Origin: Marixanthomonas spongiae
GTDB taxonomy: Bacteria > Bacteroidota > Bacteroidia > Flavobacteriales > Flavobacteriaceae
Reading direction: 5' to 3'
Length of the DNA: 64,000 nucleotides
Assembly: GCF_003095375.1 (NCBI RefSeq)
Contig: NZ_QEHR01000004.1
Span: forward strand, 310,001-374,000
Shown: in pieces, positions 16,451 through 25,043 of the stretch
Layout: each line of letters begins with the position of its first letter
Position numbering within the stretch: position 1 is the first letter of the stretch
Made by a program: the position numbers and the translations under genes
Notes under the pieces: model-generated
Seen by the model: the letters and a program-made list of their open reading frames with translations, nothing else
What the model was told of the DNA's origin: nothing
The model's database searches: none

Positions 16451-18358
16451 TTAAAGCGTTTCTTTCAACCACTTAAAAAACTCCCGTTGCCACACGAGTG
16501 CGTTTTGCGGTGTCAATATCCAATGGTTTTCTTCGGGGAAATAAAGCAATTTGCTTTTTAACCCTAACAATTGTGCAGCTTGATAAGCACTCAGTCCTTG
16601 TTCAATGGGTACACGGTAATCCTTTCCGCCTTGAATGATCAACATAGGCGTGTCCCAGTTTGATACTTTGGTAATTGGATTAAATTCGTTGTAAGTTTTT
16701 TGAGCCGCTTTGTTTTTTTTATCCCAATATGGACCACCAAAATCGTGGTTTACAAAAAACAGCTCTTCGGTGGTACCGTACATGCTTCGGGTATCGAACA
16801 CCCCATCGTGAGCGATAAACGATTTAAATCGGTTGTTGTGGATGCCAGCCAAGTAAAAAACAGAATAGCCACCAAAACTGGCTCCTACGGCACCCAAACG
16901 GTCGTTGTCAACATACGGTTCTTTTGCAATTTCATCAATGGCCGAAAGGTAGTCGTTCATTACTTGGCCGCCCCAATCTTTGCTAATGGCTTCGTTCCAT
17001 TCTACACCGTGACCAGGCATGCCGCGACGGTTGGGTGCTACCACAATATATCCTTGCGAAGCCATTAACTGGAAATTCCACCGGTAGGAATAAAACTGCG
17101 ATAATGGCGATTGCGGACCACCTTGTGCATATAACAAAGTTGGGTATTTTTTTGAAGTATCAAAATTAGGCGGTAAAATAACCCAAACCAGCATTTGTTT
17201 GCCATCGGTCGTGGTTACCATTCGTTTTTCAACCTTTGGCAAATCGATGCTGTTGTATAGGTCGAGGTTGATGCTGGTCAACTGCTTAAACGTGTTGTCT
17301 TTTAAATTAAAACTGAAAATTTCAGCAGCATGGTTCATATCGGTTCGGGTAACCAACAGCGTATTGTCTTTTTGGGCAATAATGCTTGTTACATCAAATT
17401 GGCCTTTTGAAAGCTGCTCTACAACAGGTGCTATGCGTTTCTTTCCAGGATAGTTCACTTTAAATAACTGAATGGTTCCATCTACTGGAGCAGTGAAATA
17501 CACATCATCGCCATCTTGGCTCCAAAGGAAACTGCGAACCGTGCCGTCCCATCGTTGGGTTAAATTTTGTTTAACACCATTGTTTAAAACAACAATATCA
17601 TTTTTGTCAGCTTCGTAACCATCGGTTTTCATTTGCAACCACGCTAAAGCTCCATTTGATGAAAACGCTGGGTTGGTATCGTAGCCTTTATTGTCTTTGG
17701 TAATGTTCTCGGTGGTTTTAGAGTCTAAATTATACTTGTAAATATCGGTATTGGTGCTTGTTGCGTATTCTTTGCCCTTGAGTTTTTTGCTCACGTAATA
17801 AATGCTTTTACTATCTGGCGACCAAATGTAATCTTCGTCACCACCAAACGGACGTTGAGGCGTGTGATAGGGTTGTTTGGGCATAATATCGGTGCCAGTT
17901 GCATTTTCGTTATCAGTAGGTTTGTAAAAAACGTGGTTGTAGCTACCATCTTGCCACGTATCCCAATGACGGATATCTAAATCGGAAAAAATATAGGCGT
18001 TAGATTCTTCCAGGTTTTTATAGACGTCTTTGGCTTCAATGTCTTCAATGTGTACTTCGTCATCGAACAAGGTGTATTCGCCGTTGGGCGACACGTTTTT
18101 GTTCTTTGCGTTGGCATCGTCTTCTTCAATTTCAACCACGGTGCCGCCGGTTACGGGCATTTTATAGTATTTGGTGTCAAAATCGTTTTCTTCTATGTTC
18201 GGGATTTTTACTTTAAAATAGATCGTTGATCCCTCTTGGTCCAGCCCCATCACACTCAGTCGTTTTACTTGCCACAGCAGCTCGGGGGTCATGGTTTGCT
18301 GTCCAACCATTAAACTACTGCTCAACATTAAACTTAGTATTAGGATTACTTTTTTCAT
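16451..18358 (-). CDS. S9 family prolyl oligopeptidase-type peptidase, exported
   Basis: This 635-residue serine peptidase has the S9 layout: a signal peptide (MKKVILILSLMLSSSLMVGQ), an N-terminal beta-propeller region (repeated YIWSPDSKSIYYVS-like blades) and a C-terminal alpha/beta-hydrolase domain from about 400. The catalytic Ser is in GASFGGYS (about 494), Asp in QGGKDYRVPIEQ and His in EENHWIL close to the C terminus. Such enzymes release dipeptides or cut short peptides, probably here in the periplasm for peptide nutrition. It is transcribed alone, diverging from yraN across 159 bp, and ends at a shared terminator. Confidence 0.93.
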   Translation of the reverse strand: MKKVILILSLMLSSSLMVGQQTMTPELLWQVKRLSVMGLDQEGSTIYFKVKIPNIEENDFDTKYYKMPVTGGTVVEIEEDDANAKNKNVSPNGEYTLFDDEVHIEDIEAKDVYKNLEESNAYIFSDLDIRHWDTWQDGSYNHVFYKPTDNENATGTDIMPKQPYHTPQRPFGGDEDYIWSPDSKSIYYVSKKLKGKEYATSTNTDIYKYNLDSKTTENITKDNKGYDTNPAFSSNGALAWLQMKTDGYEADKNDIVVLNNGVKQNLTQRWDGTVRSFLWSQDGDDVYFTAPVDGTIQLFKVNYPGKKRIAPVVEQLSKGQFDVTSIIAQKDNTLLVTRTDMNHAAEIFSFNLKDNTFKQLTSINLDLYNSIDLPKVEKRMVTTTDGKQMLVWVILPPNFDTSKKYPTLLYAQGGPQSPLSQFYSYRWNFQLMASQGYIVVAPNRRGMPGHGVEWNEAISKDWGGQVMNDYLSAIDEIAKEPYVDNDRLGAVGASFGGYSVFYLAGIHNNRFKSFIAHDGVFDTRSMYGTTEELFFVNHDFGGPYWDKKNKAAQKTYNEFNPITKVSNWDTPMLIIQGGKDYRVPIEQGLSAYQAAQLLGLKSKLLYFPEENHWILTPQNALVWQREFFKWLKETL

Positions 18359-18517
18359 AGCTATTCTTTTTTATAGTGGAATTGTTTTTTTCTGAAATGT
18401 TATTGAATGTAACCATAGCAACAAAGTTAACAATAAGAAACCTTATTTGCTCGGGCTTTCAAGGGAAAAGCCATTCAATTTTAATGGTTATATTGTAAGT
18501 CGTAATCTTGAAAAGAT

Positions 18518-18880
18518 ATGGCGCATCACAACGAACTCGGGAAAATAGGCGAAGAAATAGCTGTTATGCATTTGCTAAAAAATGGCTATACAATTTTAGA
18601 GCGTAACTTTTTCTACGACAAAGCCGAAATAGACATCATTGCCCAAAAAGAAGAAGATACTATCGTGATTGTAGAAGTTAAAACCCGAAACAGTGACTTT
18701 TTTGGCGATCCACAAAGTTTTGTAACTAAAAAAAAGATAAAACTATTAGTGAAAGCAGCGAATGAGTATATAATTGTAAACAACCTCCATAAAGAAGTGC
18801 GATTTGATATTATTGCGGTATTGAAAAATAAAACTACCGAGAAAATCGAGCATATTGAAAATGCGTTTTATCATTTTTGA
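18518..18880 (+). CDS. YraN family (UPF0102) endonuclease-like protein
   Basis: This 120-residue protein matches UPF0102/YraN, a small family with a PD-(D/E)xK nuclease-like fold. The hallmark residues are visible: GKIGEEIAVMHLLKNGY in the first helix, KAEIDIIA (the Asp), and IVEVKTR (Glu-x-Lys) around 55-62. Length and order agree with the family. The biological role is not established. It lies on the plus strand ahead of cysE with a 72-bp gap. Confidence 0.92.
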   Translation: MAHHNELGKIGEEIAVMHLLKNGYTILERNFFYDKAEIDIIAQKEEDTIVIVEVKTRNSDFFGDPQSFVTKKKIKLLVKAANEYIIVNNLHKEVRFDIIAVLKNKTTEKIEHIENAFYHF

Positions 18881-18952
18881 AAAGATGTCTTCTAATGGTA
18901 TTTCTGTAATTTTGAAATAGGAATTCGACTTACTAAATTTCAGTTTCTAGCT

Positions 18953-19750
18953 ATGACACAAAAGAAAGAAGATATTATTAAAGCTATTCAGCAACAAAAA
19001 GAAAACCCTAATTTAAAGTATCGGTTAAAAGACCGTACTGAAGAATTTACCAAATTATTGTTTCGTACGTTATTCGATTCGGAAACTTTGGTTTCAGAAA
19101 ATTTAGATACGTTAGAAACGCTTTTTGAAGAATTGGTTGACATGGCTTGTTGGGAACCCGAAAAACCCTGTAAGAAATTGTGGGAGTCGTACTTAAATAT
19201 GCTTCCAGAGATATTAGAAAAATTAAATAAAGACGCTAAGGCATTTGTTGATAGTGATCCTGCGGCTAATTCCATAGAAGAAGTATATCTTTCATACCCT
19301 GGATTTTATGCAATTGTAATCTATCGATTGAGCCACGAATTATATAAGTTTGGAATGCCCTTAGTACCAAGGCTTATGAGTGAATGTGCACACCGTATTT
19401 CAGGAGCCGATATTAATCCTGGGGCTCAAATTGGCGAATCTTTTTTTCTAGACCATGCAACAGGAACAGTAATTGGGGAAACTACAATTATTAAAAATAA
19501 CGTAAAAATCTATCAAGGAGTTACGTTAGGTGCGCTTTCGGTAGCAAAAAATTTACGGAATGTAAAGCGCCACCCTACGGTTGAAGATAATGTAGTTATT
19601 TATGCAAACGCAACTATTTTAGGTGGAGAAACAACCATTGGTGCTGATAGCGTTGTAGGCGGTAATACGTGGATAACCAACTCTGTTCCTGCAAACTCGA
19701 TTGCTTCAAACACCAATGAAGTGAAAATTAAAACAACTGAAAATGTTTAA
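18953..19750 (+). CDS. cysE: Serine O-acetyltransferase
   Basis: This 265-residue enzyme makes O-acetylserine from serine and acetyl-CoA, the first step of cysteine synthesis. After an N-terminal helical region the sequence enters a left-handed beta-helix of hexapeptide repeats (about 150-255, including GAQIGESFFLDHATGTVIGE and the catalytic His segment) and ends with GGNTWITNSVP. The stop overlaps the start of cysM by 8 bp, so the two enzymes are translationally coupled and may form the cysteine synthase complex; this C terminus ends KTTENV rather than in the classic Ile, so complex formation is uncertain. Confidence 0.93.
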   Translation: MTQKKEDIIKAIQQQKENPNLKYRLKDRTEEFTKLLFRTLFDSETLVSENLDTLETLFEELVDMACWEPEKPCKKLWESYLNMLPEILEKLNKDAKAFVDSDPAANSIEEVYLSYPGFYAIVIYRLSHELYKFGMPLVPRLMSECAHRISGADINPGAQIGESFFLDHATGTVIGETTIIKNNVKIYQGVTLGALSVAKNLRNVKRHPTVEDNVVIYANATILGGETTIGADSVVGGNTWITNSVPANSIASNTNEVKIKTTENV

Positions 19751-20627
19751 AAATATAACCGACTTTATAGGAAAAACACCCTTAATAGAAGCCAAAAGTT
19801 TAATTAAAAACCCAAACATCACTTTGCTTTTAAAAATGGAGGGTCATAATCCCGGCGGAAGTGTAAAAGATAGAGCCGCTTATAACATGATAAAGTCTGC
19901 TTTAGATCGAGGTGATATTGATAAGAATTCGAAGCTTATTGAAGCCACGAGTGGAAATACAGGTATTGCATTAGCAATGATAGCAGGGATTTTTAAGCTG
20001 AATATAGAATTAGTAATGCCAGAAAATTCAACCAAAGAGCGTGTACAAACCATGCGAGCCTATGGTGCGAAAGTTACGTTAACATCTTCCGATATTGGTA
20101 TTGAAGGTGCACGGGATTATGCCGAACAAAAAGTAGCTGAAGAAGGTTATTATTCGTTTAATCAATTTGCGAATGACGATAATTGGAAAGCACATTATAA
20201 AACTACAGGCCCTGAAATTTGGAACGATACTGAAGGGAAAATAACACATTTTGTTTCGGCAATGGGTACTACAGGAACGATTATGGGAACGTCTACTTAT
20301 TTGAAAGAAAAGAATACAAACATTCAAATTGTAGGAGCGCAGCCAACAGACGGATCTAAAATACCGGGCATTCGAAAATGGGAAAAAGCATACTTACCTA
20401 AAATTTTTAATCCTGAAAAAGTAGATCAAGTAATTGAAGTGAGCGAAGCTGAAGCTACAGCAATGGCAAAACGTTTGGCCGAAGAAGAAGGCGTTTTCTC
20501 CGGAATGAGCAGCGGCGGAAGCGTTATAGCAGCCTTAAAATTAGCTGAAACTATAGAAAGTGGTGTAATCGTAGCCGTAATCTGCGATCGAGGGGATCGG
20601 TATTTGTCTTCTCCTTTGTTTGAATGA
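19743..20627 (+). CDS. cysM: Cysteine synthase (CysM type)
   Basis: This PLP enzyme of 294 residues converts O-acetylserine and sulfide (or thiosulfate) to cysteine. PGGSVKDRAA holds the PLP lysine (Lys42), EATSGNTGIALA binds the substrate carboxylate, and the glycine loop is GTTGTIMGTS. The short length and SSGGS near the C terminus fit the CysM subgroup. It overlaps cysE upstream and runs tail-to-tail into the XRE regulator gene with only 2 bp between stops. Confidence 0.92.
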   Translation: MFKNITDFIGKTPLIEAKSLIKNPNITLLLKMEGHNPGGSVKDRAAYNMIKSALDRGDIDKNSKLIEATSGNTGIALAMIAGIFKLNIELVMPENSTKERVQTMRAYGAKVTLTSSDIGIEGARDYAEQKVAEEGYYSFNQFANDDNWKAHYKTTGPEIWNDTEGKITHFVSAMGTTGTIMGTSTYLKEKNTNIQIVGAQPTDGSKIPGIRKWEKAYLPKIFNPEKVDQVIEVSEAEATAMAKRLAEEEGVFSGMSSGGSVIAALKLAETIESGVIVAVICDRGDRYLSSPLFE

Positions 20628-20629
20628 TT

Positions 20630-21439
20630 TTAAATTGCTACTGAAACATTTTTTGCGTTGGAAAGTGTTTTAACTTTATAAAGCAAGACAATCTCGAGTA
20701 ATACTGCAGGAATTAAAAACAAAGCGCCCAGCCATCCCAAAAACACTGAAAGTAAAAATACAGAACTTGCCATTTTAAATCCACCGGCTACGGTGGCTAC
20801 AATTCCTAAAGGTTTGGAAAGTTTCAGAAGCGAATAGCCAAATAGAAAACCACCTAATCCATAAAAAATGGATTCTATTACGACAACATATTCAATTGCA
20901 AAGCCGTCAAAATAGAGGGAAGATATATCGTATACATAAAATAGAAGCGTCATTGCAATTAAAACATAGGTTGAAATAGTCAAGAGACTATTTTCAAAAA
21001 TTTTACCGACGCGAATAAACCCAATCGAAAAATATAAATACGATACTAGCGCTATACATTTAACGCTGATGTAAGCTACATTTCCTAAAATCATTTCATT
21101 TTCGAAGAAACGCGCCCAGTCTAATGCAAATTCAGGGAAACCAATAATAAAGTAAATAATTGCTCCAATAACGGCAAGCGTTAAAAAGGATTTAGAGTTG
21201 CTTAGCATGGTTTCATTAAACGTAACATCTGTTTCTGTTTCCTTTTCAAATGCTTCTAAATCGAAATCTAATGCATCTAAAATACTCTTTATAGTATAAC
21301 TTCTCGGGGTTACCTCTCCAGCTTCTATACGTTGAATCGTGCGCACATTGATATTGCATTTTTCAACTAACTCTTCTTGTGTAAATCCTTTTTGTTTACG
21401 AAGGGTAACAATTTTTTGACCTAATTCTGGTTGTTTCAT
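20630..21439 (-). CDS. XRE-type regulator with C-terminal membrane domain
   Basis: This 269-residue protein joins an N-terminal helix-turn-helix domain (about 1-65, FTQEELVEKCNINVRTIQRIE) to about five or six hydrophobic segments from residue 85 on. That makes it a membrane-tethered regulator rather than a free repressor. The membrane part is not a known sensor domain by eye. The HTH is well formed, so DNA binding is likely; a tandem ACCCGACATT pair upstream of its promoter is a candidate operator. It ends 2 bp from cysM in convergent orientation. Confidence 0.85.
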   Translation of the reverse strand: MKQPELGQKIVTLRKQKGFTQEELVEKCNINVRTIQRIEAGEVTPRSYTIKSILDALDFDLEAFEKETETDVTFNETMLSNSKSFLTLAVIGAIIYFIIGFPEFALDWARFFENEMILGNVAYISVKCIALVSYLYFSIGFIRVGKIFENSLLTISTYVLIAMTLLFYVYDISSLYFDGFAIEYVVVIESIFYGLGGFLFGYSLLKLSKPLGIVATVAGGFKMASSVFLLSVFLGWLGALFLIPAVLLEIVLLYKVKTLSNAKNVSVAI

Positions 21440-21459
21440 AACAGAGTAAATTTATAAGA

Positions 21460-21490
21460 CAATAGTACAACCAAGGTGGAAATAATGCAA
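21460..21490 (-). promoter_or_regulatory. Promoter of the XRE-membrane regulator
   Basis: On the minus strand TTG (21490-21488) is followed after 20 bases by TACTATTG (21467-21460), one mismatch from the Bacteroidota -7 consensus TAnnTTTG, 21 bp ahead of the start codon at 21439. Confidence 0.5.
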
Positions 21491-21508
21491 TTTTTACGAT
21501 TGAATTTC

Positions 21509-21529
21509 ACCCGACATTTACCCGACATT
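21509..21529. repeat. Tandem 10-bp direct repeat, candidate operator
   Basis: ACCCGACATT occurs at 21509-21518 and again at 21520-21529, a period of 11 bp or one helical turn. It lies between mfd (ending at 21570) and the XRE gene, about 19 bp beyond that gene's -33 element, a position suited to a regulator. Confidence 0.55.
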
Positions 21530-21569
21530 GTATAATAGATGGGGCTTATCTTGTTTAAAAGATACTTGT

Positions 21570-24500
21570 TTATTCTCTAAAAGGCGTTAACGCTTCTAGC
21601 GCTTTGTCCACCGAGGTAATCTTATCAAAGGTTAACAACAACCGTAAGCCGTTACGTGTTTTCTTCTCCTTCATCGTTACGCGCTGTGGGTGGTTTTGCA
21701 CATATTGTAATACTTTTGTAAACGCCGGACTTTGGTAATACGCACTTTGTTGATCGCTCACAAAATACCCGACCAATTTGTTTTTCTTCATAATAACACG
21801 TTCCAGCCCCATTTTTATGGCGATCCATTTAATGCGGACGCTGTTCAGTAAATCGACAGCTTCTTCAGGAAGTTCGCCAAAACGGTCAATCAATTCTTTT
21901 TCAAATTGTTGAAGTTCTTCCTCAGTTTTTAACTGATTTAACTTGGTGTAGAGGTTCAGTCGCTCGGTGATATTATTAATGTAATCATCAGGAAAAAGCA
22001 ATTCAAAATCGGTATCTAGAACCGTTTCTTTCACAAAATCTTTCTTTTCGTGTTCGGTGCCTTCATACAGATCTTTAAATTCTTTCTCTTTAAGTTCATC
22101 AATTGCTTCAGAAAGGATTTTTTGATAGGTTTCAAAACCAATCTCGTTTATAAATCCGCTTTGTTCTCCGCCCAATAAATCTCCGGCACCACGGATTTCC
22201 AAATCTTTCATCGCAATATTCAATCCGCTACCTAATTCAGAAAATTGCTCTAAAGCCGTAATTCGTTTTCGTGCTTCTTCGGTCATAGCCGAATACGGAG
22301 GTGTGATAAAATAACAGAAGGCTTTTTTATTGCTCCGCCCAACCCGACCGCGCATTTGGTGCAGATCGGACAGTCCAAAATTGTTGGCATTGTTGATGAA
22401 AATGGTGTTGGCGTTGGGAACGTCCAACCCACTTTCAATAATAGTGGTCGAAACCAATACATCAAACTCATTGTTCATAAAACCAAGCATGAGCTTTTCC
22501 AGTTTTTTACCTTCCATCTGGCCGTGACCGATTCCTATTTTAGCATCAGGGACCAAACGCTGAATCATCCCGGCAACCTCTTTTATGTTTTCAATGCGGT
22601 TATGGACAAAGTACACCTGTCCGCCGCGTGATATTTCATACCGAATGGCGTCGCGAATACTTTCTTCCCCAAAGCGGATCACGTGCGTTTCCACCGGATA
22701 ACGGTTGGGCGGCGGGGTGGTAATGACCGACAAATCCCGCGCGGCCATTAAACTGAACTGCAACGTTCTTGGAATTGGCGTAGCGGTCAAGGTTAAGGTG
22801 TCCACATTTTCTTTAATGGTTTTCAGTTTATCTTTTACTGCAACACCAAATTTTTGCTCTTCGTCAATAATCAACAGCCCAAGGTCTTTAAATTCAACCG
22901 ATTTGTTTACCAATTGGTGGGTGCCGATGACGATATCGAGGGTTCCATCTTTTAACCCTTCTAAAACGGTGCGGCGTTCTTTAGCAGTTCGAAAACGGTT
23001 AAGGTAGTCGATGTTTACGGGCATGTCAGCCAATCGCTCGGTAAATGTTTTAAAATGCTGAAATGCTAAAATGGTGGTGGGCACCAAAATAGCAACTTGT
23101 TTGTTGTTATCGACCGCCTTAAAAGCGGCGCGAACGGCTACTTCTGTTTTTCCGAAACCTACGTCGCCGCAGATTAGTCGGTCCATCGGGCGTTCGTTTT
23201 CCATGTCGCGCTTTACATCATCGGTAGCGGTAGATTGATCGGGCGTGTCTTCATACATAAAAGACGATTCCAATTCTGCTTGCAGGTATGAATCGGGATC
23301 ATATGCAAACCCTTTTTGCAAACGGCGTTTGGCGTAGAGTTCGATAAGATTGAAGGCAATCTCCTTAACGCGTTTTTTGGTCTTCTGTTTTAGTTTTTTC
23401 CAAGCGGCACTTCCCAGTTTGTATATTTTGGGGGCAGACCCGTCCTTGCCGTTGTATTTGGTTATTTTATGAAGCGAATGAATGCTGAGGTACAAAATAT
23501 CGCGTTCGCCATAAATCAATTTAATGGCTTCTTGTTGCTTTCCTTCCACATCGATTTTTTGGAGGCCGCCAAACTTCCCAATTCCGTGATCAATATGGGT
23601 TACGTAATCGCCTACCTCAAGGTTGGTCAATTCTTTTAAGGTGATCGCCTGCTTTTTGGCGTATCCATTTTTTAACTGAAACTTATGGTAGCGCTCAAAA
23701 ATCTGATGATCTGTATAACACACATTTTTTTGACTGTCATCGATAAACCCTTGAAACAAAGGAAAAACAACTGTTTGGTATTCTTTTACGTGTTGTTCGG
23801 CATCTTCAAAAATGTCATGAAATCGCTTCGCTTGTTGTTCGCTACTGCAAAAAATGTAGTTTTTGTAGCCCTTTTCAACGTTTTCATTTAAGTTTTCAAT
23901 CAATAAATTGAATTGTTTGTTAAACGAAGGTTGTGGTTTTGTGTTGAATGAAATTGAAGTTGAAGTCGAATCTGAAATTGAATTACTTTTTAATTGAACC
24001 GTTGTAAATTCGTTCAATTGTTGTCGCAATAATTCTGAAGTGCAAAACAGTTCTTTTGGTTCGCTTTGGGTAACTTCTCCTGAAGCATTTTTAAAAGAAT
24101 CGGTAGCTTTTTCGAATAATTTGGTAATGCTGCTGCTTAACAGTTCTTCGTTTTTCAGAAAAACTACAGTTTTGGAAGCGATATATTTTAAGAAACTTTC
24201 ACGCGTTTCTTCCATCATTTTATTCTCCACATTTGGGATGATGGATATTTTCTTTAATTGTGCTTCTGAAAGTTGTGTTTCTACATCAAACGTACGGATA
24301 CTATCCACTTCATCGCCAAAAAACTCAATCCGGTAGGGTTCGTCATTGCTAAAACTAAAGACATCCAATATCCCGCCACGGACTGAAAATTCGCCCGGTT
24401 CCGTAACAAAATCGGTGCGTTTAAATTTATATTCAAACAACACTTCATTTACAAAATCGATAGAAACTTCTTCGCCTATTTTTAGCTTTAAGGTGTTTTT

Positions 24501-24917
24501 TTCGAGTTCTTTTCGGGTCACCACTTTTTCAAAAAGCGCTTCGGGATAGGTGACGATAATGGCCGGTTTCCGTCGGGAATTGATACGGTTCAATACTTCG
24601 CTTCGCAACAATACATTGGCATTGTCGGTTTCTTCAATTTGGTAGGGTCGGCGATAACTACCTGGATAAAACAACACATTTTGGTCACCGTGTAGTTGTT
24701 CCAAATCATTCAAATGGTACGCAGCTTCTTCCTTATCATTTAAAATAAGTAGGAATGGTTTTTCCGAAGTTTTAAAAACTTCAGAAATAACAATAGAAGT
24801 AGCGGATCCCACTAAGCCTGAAACCGAAATTTTTTGTTGTGAACTGGATATAGCTTCCCCTAGTTTCCGTGTTTGGGGAGACTGTTCGAAAAGTGAATGG
24901 ACAACCGTTTTGCTCAT
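21570..24917 (-). CDS. mfd: Transcription-repair coupling factor
   Basis: Mfd removes RNA polymerase stalled at DNA lesions and recruits the UvrA/UvrB repair proteins. From the ATG at 24917 (MSKTVVHSLFEQSP) the product has 1115 residues. It shows the UvrB-like N-terminal module, the RNA-polymerase-interacting domain (LEVGDYVTHIDHGIGKFGG), the SF2 helicase core with CGDVGFGKTEVA (Walker A) and IIDEEQKFGV (DEEQ box), the RecG-like TATPIPRTLQ and MRGRVGRS motifs, and the C-terminal TRCF domain. An extension to 25229 would overlap the divergent flavoprotein gene and its promoter, so I reject it. Near residues 312-326 lies a serine-rich segment (SNSISDSTSTSISFN) encoded by a GAA-type hexamer repeat. 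Confidence 0.96.
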   Translation of the reverse strand: MSKTVVHSLFEQSPQTRKLGEAISSSQQKISVSGLVGSATSIVISEVFKTSEKPFLLILNDKEEAAYHLNDLEQLHGDQNVLFYPGSYRRPYQIEETDNANVLLRSEVLNRINSRRKPAIIVTYPEALFEKVVTRKELEKNTLKLKIGEEVSIDFVNEVLFEYKFKRTDFVTEPGEFSVRGGILDVFSFSNDEPYRIEFFGDEVDSIRTFDVETQLSEAQLKKISIIPNVENKMMEETRESFLKYIASKTVVFLKNEELLSSSITKLFEKATDSFKNASGEVTQSEPKELFCTSELLRQQLNEFTTVQLKSNSISDSTSTSISFNTKPQPSFNKQFNLLIENLNENVEKGYKNYIFCSSEQQAKRFHDIFEDAEQHVKEYQTVVFPLFQGFIDDSQKNVCYTDHQIFERYHKFQLKNGYAKKQAITLKELTNLEVGDYVTHIDHGIGKFGGLQKIDVEGKQQEAIKLIYGERDILYLSIHSLHKITKYNGKDGSAPKIYKLGSAAWKKLKQKTKKRVKEIAFNLIELYAKRRLQKGFAYDPDSYLQAELESSFMYEDTPDQSTATDDVKRDMENERPMDRLICGDVGFGKTEVAVRAAFKAVDNNKQVAILVPTTILAFQHFKTFTERLADMPVNIDYLNRFRTAKERRTVLEGLKDGTLDIVIGTHQLVNKSVEFKDLGLLIIDEEQKFGVAVKDKLKTIKENVDTLTLTATPIPRTLQFSLMAARDLSVITTPPPNRYPVETHVIRFGEESIRDAIRYEISRGGQVYFVHNRIENIKEVAGMIQRLVPDAKIGIGHGQMEGKKLEKLMLGFMNNEFDVLVSTTIIESGLDVPNANTIFINNANNFGLSDLHQMRGRVGRSNKKAFCYFITPPYSAMTEEARKRITALEQFSELGSGLNIAMKDLEIRGAGDLLGGEQSGFINEIGFETYQKILSEAIDELKEKEFKDLYEGTEHEKKDFVKETVLDTDFELLFPDDYINNITERLNLYTKLNQLKTEEELQQFEKELIDRFGELPEEAVDLLNSVRIKWIAIKMGLERVIMKKNKLVGYFVSDQQSAYYQSPAFTKVLQYVQNHPQRVTMKEKKTRNGLRLLLTFDKITSVDKALEALTPFRE
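23944..23983. repeat. Hexamer-type repeat tract inside mfd
   Basis: A run of GAARTY-like hexamers on the plus strand (tgaaattgaagttgaagtcg is its centre) is read in mfd as a Ser/Thr-rich insert with little family similarity. A related tract lies downstream of the flavoprotein gene at 26400-26437. Confidence 0.6.
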
Positions 24918-24925
24918 AAAAAGGG

Positions 24926-24957
24926 CAAAGATAAACCAATTTCCGCCTATCCTGCAA
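24926..24957 (-). promoter_or_regulatory. Promoter of mfd
   Basis: On the minus strand TTG (24957-24955), a 21-base spacer and TATCTTTG (24933-24926) match the Bacteroidota -33/-7 pattern, with the -7 box only 8 bp from the chosen start codon. This supports the start at 24917 over the longer reading. Confidence 0.6.
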
Positions 24958-25043
24958 GATTTAGAAAACCAAGTAGGTTTAAACAAATTAACTTTACCAT
25001 TTCCATAACACAAATAGCCCGTCTCATTGTTTATTTTTAAAGT

